A stretch of 7,607 nt of DNA from DSOS01 sp035286585 (GTDB taxonomy: Bacteria > Chloroflexota > Anaerolineae > Anaerolineales > UBA4823): NCBI GenBank assembly GCA_035286585.1, contig DATEDC010000071.1, positions 1 through 7,607 of the forward strand, in the 5' to 3' direction. The position numbers were made by a program, and so were the translations under genes. Below are positions 5,868 to 7,607 of the stretch, piece by piece (the first letter of the stretch is position 1; each line of letters begins with the position of its first letter). The notes beneath the pieces were generated by a model that saw only the letters and a program-made list of their open reading frames with translations, was not told where the DNA came from and did no database searches.

Positions 5868-5899
5868 AGGCCCTGGCAGGATTAGTCCAGCAAGGGCCT
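5868..5899 (+). terminator. GC-rich hairpin in the gap before the six-helix protein gene
   Basis: AGGCCCT at 5868-5874 pairs perfectly with AGGGCCT at 5893-5899. Inside, GG at 5875-5876 can also pair with CC at 5887-5888 across a small bulge. Only TTTG-type sequence follows, so the T run is too short for a textbook terminator. The hairpin lies 111 bases behind the barrel protein stop and about 25 bases ahead of a candidate promoter, a suitable place to insulate the two units. The remaining bases of the 264-base gap show no gene. Confidence 0.35.
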
Positions 5900-5923
5900 T
5901 TGCGTGATTCGGCCAAAAACTTG

Positions 5924-5951
5924 TTGCGCCTAAATATTTTTATTCTATACT
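5924..5951 (+). promoter_or_regulatory. Candidate promoter of the six-helix membrane protein gene
   Basis: TATACT at 5946-5951 is one mismatch from the -10 consensus. TTGCGC at 5924-5929 lies 16 bases upstream as a half-matching -35 box, and the spacer is strongly AT-rich (TAAATATTTTTATTC). Transcription would start near 5958, giving a leader of about 67 bases. Confidence 0.45.
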
Positions 5952-6024
5952 ACTAAATGAATACGAGTTCGGCGGGGTGGCTGAGAAATGCAACAACTAC
6001 GGATAAAATTGCGGAGGAGGAGTG

Positions 6025-6723
6025 ATGAAGAATCTGGATGGAAGAGCTCTCTGGCTGCGCTGGGTGGAGGCGAATGCCTTTGGCGAAGTGTTCGGCCTGG
6101 GGGCGACGCTGGCGGTTGGAGGCTACGCCATCTCGCGCCTGGAAATGCAAAGTGAAATTGGTTTTGTGTTGGTTTCATTCCTGATCGCCGTCCTCAGCGG
6201 CGTGATCGAAGCCACAGTGGTTGGCCTGGCGCAGTGGTGGGCGATGCACCCCTGGTTGCGCACCCTCACCCGCCGGGCATGGTGGCTGGCTACCCTGGCC
6301 GGCGCTCTGCTCGCTTATATCTTGGGCTATCTACCCTCTACAATCATGAACCTGGGCGAACAAGCCTCCCAGACCACCGTATCCGAACCACCACAGTGGA
6401 TCGTGCTGCTGCTGGCTGGCGGGCTTGGGATGGTTGGGGGAGCAGTGCTGTCCTTCGCGCAATTGCTGGTCTTGCGGAAGCACCTCGAACGCGCCGGGTG
6501 GTGGATGCCCGCCAACATGCTGGCCTGGCTGGGGGGCATGCCGGTCATCTTCTGGGGGATCGACGCGGCTCAAAAAGGGCAGCCACTCCTGCAAGCTGCC
6601 CTGATCATGGGCGGCACCCTGCTCCTGGCGGGGTTCGTGGTTGGCGCGATACACGGGGCGTTCCTGGTATGGATGGTAGGACAAGAGCGTCGACAGGCCG
6701 GAGAACATGAGAAAAGCTCGTGA
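6025..6723 (+). CDS. Six-helix membrane protein with internal duplication, function unknown
   Basis: This 232-residue integral membrane protein has hydrophobic segments at about residues 18-37, 46-70, 88-105, 125-150, 163-179 and 192-218. Two stretches resemble each other: residues 61-104 (VGLAQWWAMHPWLRT, RRAWWLATLAG) and 138-178 (LSFAQLLVLRKHL, ERAGWWMPANMLAW). Each has AQ, then a helix end with Arg/His, then a WW pair starting the next helix. The C-terminal helix (GFVVGAIHGAFLVWMV) carries part of the same pattern. I know similar repeat proteins from Chloroflexota and Cyanobacteria as unannotated membrane proteins; no activity is known to me. The ATG at 6025 follows GGAGGAGG at 6013-6020. 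A GTG three bases earlier is possible but sits too close to the binding site. The tail is charged (EHEKSS) and the stop is TGA. The gene has its own candidate promoter at 5924-5951. Confidence 0.82.
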   Translation: MKNLDGRALWLRWVEANAFGEVFGLGATLAVGGYAISRLEMQSEIGFVLVSFLIAVLSGVIEATVVGLAQWWAMHPWLRTLTRRAWWLATLAGALLAYILGYLPSTIMNLGEQASQTTVSEPPQWIVLLLAGGLGMVGGAVLSFAQLLVLRKHLERAGWWMPANMLAWLGGMPVIFWGIDAAQKGQPLLQAALIMGGTLLLAGFVVGAIHGAFLVWMVGQERRQAGEHEKSS

Positions 6724-6759
6724 AAGATAAAATTTGCTATAAATTTCATCCAGAAGAGG

Positions 6760-6846
6760 GCGGTGGCTTCTTCCCCCGAGTCCTACGACGAGGGGATCGC
6801 CGGGCGGTTGTGGGAGGTCAGCGTGAAATTGACGGGTGTCGTATAA
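6760..6846 (+). pseudogene. Fossil of the C-terminal end of a short-chain dehydrogenase/reductase
   Basis: The frame ending at TAA 6844-6846 encodes AVASSPESYDEGIAGRLW followed by EVSVKLTGVV. The pattern SYDE-x-x-A-x-RLWEVS-x-x-LTG is what I expect at the C-terminus of retinol-dehydrogenase-like short-chain dehydrogenases (Rossmann-fold NAD(P)H oxidoreductases). No gene body precedes it: the TGxxxGxG cofactor motif and the YxxxK active site are absent, and the frame upstream is closed by the TGA of the six-helix protein at 6721-6723. No start codon with a ribosome binding site exists in the frame. The most likely reading is a remnant left after deletion or replacement of the rest of the gene. 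The assignment rests on a short stretch recognised from memory. Confidence 0.6.
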
Positions 6847-6847
6847 T
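6842..6847 (+). promoter_or_regulatory. -10-like box upstream of the small membrane protein gene
   Basis: A perfect TATAAT overlaps the stop codon of the dehydrogenase remnant, 72 bases before the ATG at 6920. A TTGACG lies upstream at 6829-6834, but the seven-base spacing is far too short for a -35/-10 pair, and nothing fitting lies 16-18 bases upstream. Promoter activity is possible but weakly supported. Confidence 0.3.
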
Positions 6848-6905
6848 GAGAAGAGCGCGATTTTCGACTAGGCAGCTTAGCTAAATTGAAGCCAGGTTAT
6901 GGCTA

Positions 6906-6912
6906 GAAAGGA
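6906..6912 (+). promoter_or_regulatory. Ribosome binding site that favours the start at 6920
   Basis: GAAAGGA ends seven bases before the ATG at 6920. The alternative in-frame ATG at 6899 has only AGG two bases in front of it, so the downstream ATG is preferred. It also removes a short charged stretch (ARKDTP) from the N-terminus. Confidence 0.55.
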
Positions 6913-6919
6913 CACACCG

Positions 6920-7189
6920 ATGCTGAGAGAAGGGCAATTGAAACCCCACTATAGGAACGGGCTGGTTGCTGGAGCCATCATTGCTTTACTGGCTTCCGTC
7001 TACGCCTCACTGAACTTCAGACCCGGTTTGCTGGAACCACTTTTTTTGGTCGCCTGGTATATGGTCAGCTTACTCTCCGGAGGCGCAGCAGGCCTTGTAG
7101 CAGGTTTTCTGGTAAGCCGGATACCTGTCCGTTTGAACCCTATCGTCAGTTATTTGGCGGGCGCTTTGTTCGGGGTAGCACTCCAATAA
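6920..7189 (+). CDS. Small membrane protein of 89 residues, function unknown
   Basis: The protein starts with a charged segment (MLREGQLKPHYRNG) followed by three hydrophobic stretches at about residues 15-34, 40-66 (LEPLFLVAWYMVSLLSGGAAG runs into the next) and 73-88. Glycine- and alanine-rich patches (LSGGAAGLVAGFLVSRIP, YLAGALFGVAL) suggest tightly packed helices. This is typical of small DUF-type membrane proteins, but I recognise no family. An upstream ATG at 6899 would give 96 residues; the ribosome binding site at 6906-6912 speaks for 6920. The stop at 7187-7189 is followed 18 bases later by the ATG of another apparent gene at 7208, so the two were probably one operon before the insertion sequence arrived. 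The low number of charged residues and a conserved-looking amphipathic start make chance coding unlikely, yet expression is unproven. Confidence 0.65.
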   Translation: MLREGQLKPHYRNGLVAGAIIALLASVYASLNFRPGLLEPLFLVAWYMVSLLSGGAAGLVAGFLVSRIPVRLNPIVSYLAGALFGVALQ

Positions 7190-7194
7190 ACCGT

Positions 7195-7260
7195 GGAGGT
7201 TGAAAAAATGAAGGTCCTGTGGCACTCTAAAGGTCCCAACACCTTACAAGAGCAAGCCAC
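7195..7260 (+). pseudogene. Start of a gene apparently cut off by an insertion sequence
   Basis: GGAGG at 7195-7199, eight bases and then ATG at 7208 form a textbook translation start directly behind the 89-residue protein gene. The frame begins MKVLWHSKG and remains open to 7453, but from about 7261 it overlaps the well-supported transposase in another frame and its later codons look non-coding. The simplest view is that a second operon gene began at 7208 and was interrupted by the insertion, leaving only a few to about 17 codons. The exact junction, between 7211 and 7260, cannot be set without the other end of the element. It might also be a chance start. Confidence 0.4.
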
Positions 7261-7607
7261 ATGGACCCTCGAGAACAATTCTGCCCGAATATGGCCTGCC
7301 CCGCAAGGGGCAAAGTTGGCGAGAACAACATCGTTGTTCACAGCCGGAAAGAAGCACGTTACCAATGCAAAATATGCGGTAAGACCTTTGCCGCCACGGT
7401 GGGTACGCCGTTTTACCGGCTGCACCATCCGGCGGATTGGATGGTCATCGTAGTGACCCTGATTGCCCACGGCTGTCCGCTGCAGGCCATCGTCGCCGCC
7501 TTTCATCTGGACGAACGTACGGTGATGGACTGGCAGGAGCGAGCCGGACGGCGCTGTCAACAAGTGCATGAACACTTGGTGCAGCAAACCAGAGACTTGG
7601 AGCACGT
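7211..7607 (+). mobile_element. Left part of an IS1-like insertion sequence (runs off the window)
   Basis: The transposase gene starting at 7261 marks an insertion element whose right end lies beyond the window. The left end must lie between the ATG of the interrupted gene (7208) and the transposase start. The given start coordinate is therefore the outer limit, not a mapped terminus. I cannot identify the terminal inverted repeat or the target-site duplication because the right end is missing. Confidence 0.6.
7261..7607 (+). CDS. IS1-like transposase, N-terminal part (zinc ribbon and HTH)
   Basis: The frame from ATG 7261 is open to the window edge and gives 115 residues of a transposase that would cut and join the insertion element. 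Four cysteines form a zinc ribbon: Cys8-x4-Cys13 (FCPNMAC) and Cys36-x2-Cys39 (YQCKICGKTF). A short segment GTPFYRLHHP follows, then a helix-turn-helix at about residues 60-96 (LIAHGCPLQAIVAAFHLDER, TVMDWQERAG) for binding the element ends. This order, with C-x4-C, C-x2-C and KTF, matches the N-terminal half of IS1-family-type transposases known from Chloroflexota and other bacteria. The catalytic DDE domain lies outside the window. A stop at 7228-7230 closes the frame upstream and ATG 7261 is the first start after it; no strong ribosome binding site is seen, as is common for transposases. Whether the copy is intact cannot be judged. Confidence 0.88.
   Translation, partial: MDPREQFCPNMACPARGKVGENNIVVHSRKEARYQCKICGKTFAATVGTPFYRLHHPADWMVIVVTLIAHGCPLQAIVAAFHLDERTVMDWQERAGRRCQQVHEHLVQQTRDLEH

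Noticed and set aside
5969..5990. GGGGTGGCTGAGA resembles the conserved core of a TPP (THI-box) riboswitch.
   Set aside because: The other conserved parts of that riboswitch (the ACCUGAU-type and GCG-AGGGA segments) are missing and only about 40 bases remain before the start codon. The controlled gene is not thiamine-related in any visible way.
6829..6847. TTGACG plus TATAAT as a promoter pair.
   Set aside because: The two boxes are only seven bases apart instead of about 17, so they cannot act as one sigma-70 promoter; TTGACG is also part of the dehydrogenase fossil reading frame.

Overview
The window looks like a chromosomal segment of a GC-rich, Gram-positive-like or monoderm bacterium. 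My best guess is the Chloroflexota, class Anaerolineae. That is inference from the kinds of proteins present: a Thr/Pro-linker SH3-like lipoprotein, several lineage-type polytopic membrane proteins with internal repeats, a SigG-like ECF sigma factor and an IS1-like transposase. No rRNA, tRNA or CRISPR array is visible. Most genes stand alone, each with its own start signals, so this is a string of small transcription units and not one long operon.

Left part (1-2788): the last 28 codons of an unknown plus-strand gene meet, tail to tail, a minus-strand gene for a membrane protein of about ten helices. That protein carries a duplicated WH...PPHL motif. It is divergent from a complete patatin-like phospholipase with an intact Ser/Asp dyad. 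The 201-base region between their starts holds an AT-rich stretch, a 21-base operator-like inverted repeat and a TATAAT box.

Middle part (2789-5756): a secreted or lipid-anchored protein (Thr/Pro linker, SH3-like domain, then a beta-sandwich-like domain) is followed by a small four-helix membrane protein. The latter has the best promoter in the window (TTGACA-17-TATTAT) with an inverted repeat at the expected transcription start. It converges on a minus-strand ECF sigma factor that carries a C-terminal SnoaL-like domain (SigG / TIGR02960 type). Divergent from the sigma factor is a 99-residue protein that looks like a dimeric alpha/beta-barrel protein, a plausible target of the sigma factor.

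Right part (5757-7607): a 264-base gene-free stretch with a hairpin and a candidate promoter leads to a six-helix membrane protein with an internal duplication. Behind it lies what reads as a fossil of the C-terminal end of a short-chain dehydrogenase/reductase, with an intact stop codon but no gene body. Next come a small 89-residue membrane protein and a well-formed ribosome binding site plus ATG for a further gene. That gene appears to be cut off by an insertion sequence, whose zinc-ribbon/HTH transposase runs off the right edge.

I do not see a defence system or biosynthetic cluster. The items most worth following are the sigma factor and its divergent partner, the repeated His/Trp motif membrane protein, the dehydrogenase fossil, and the gene interrupted by the insertion sequence.
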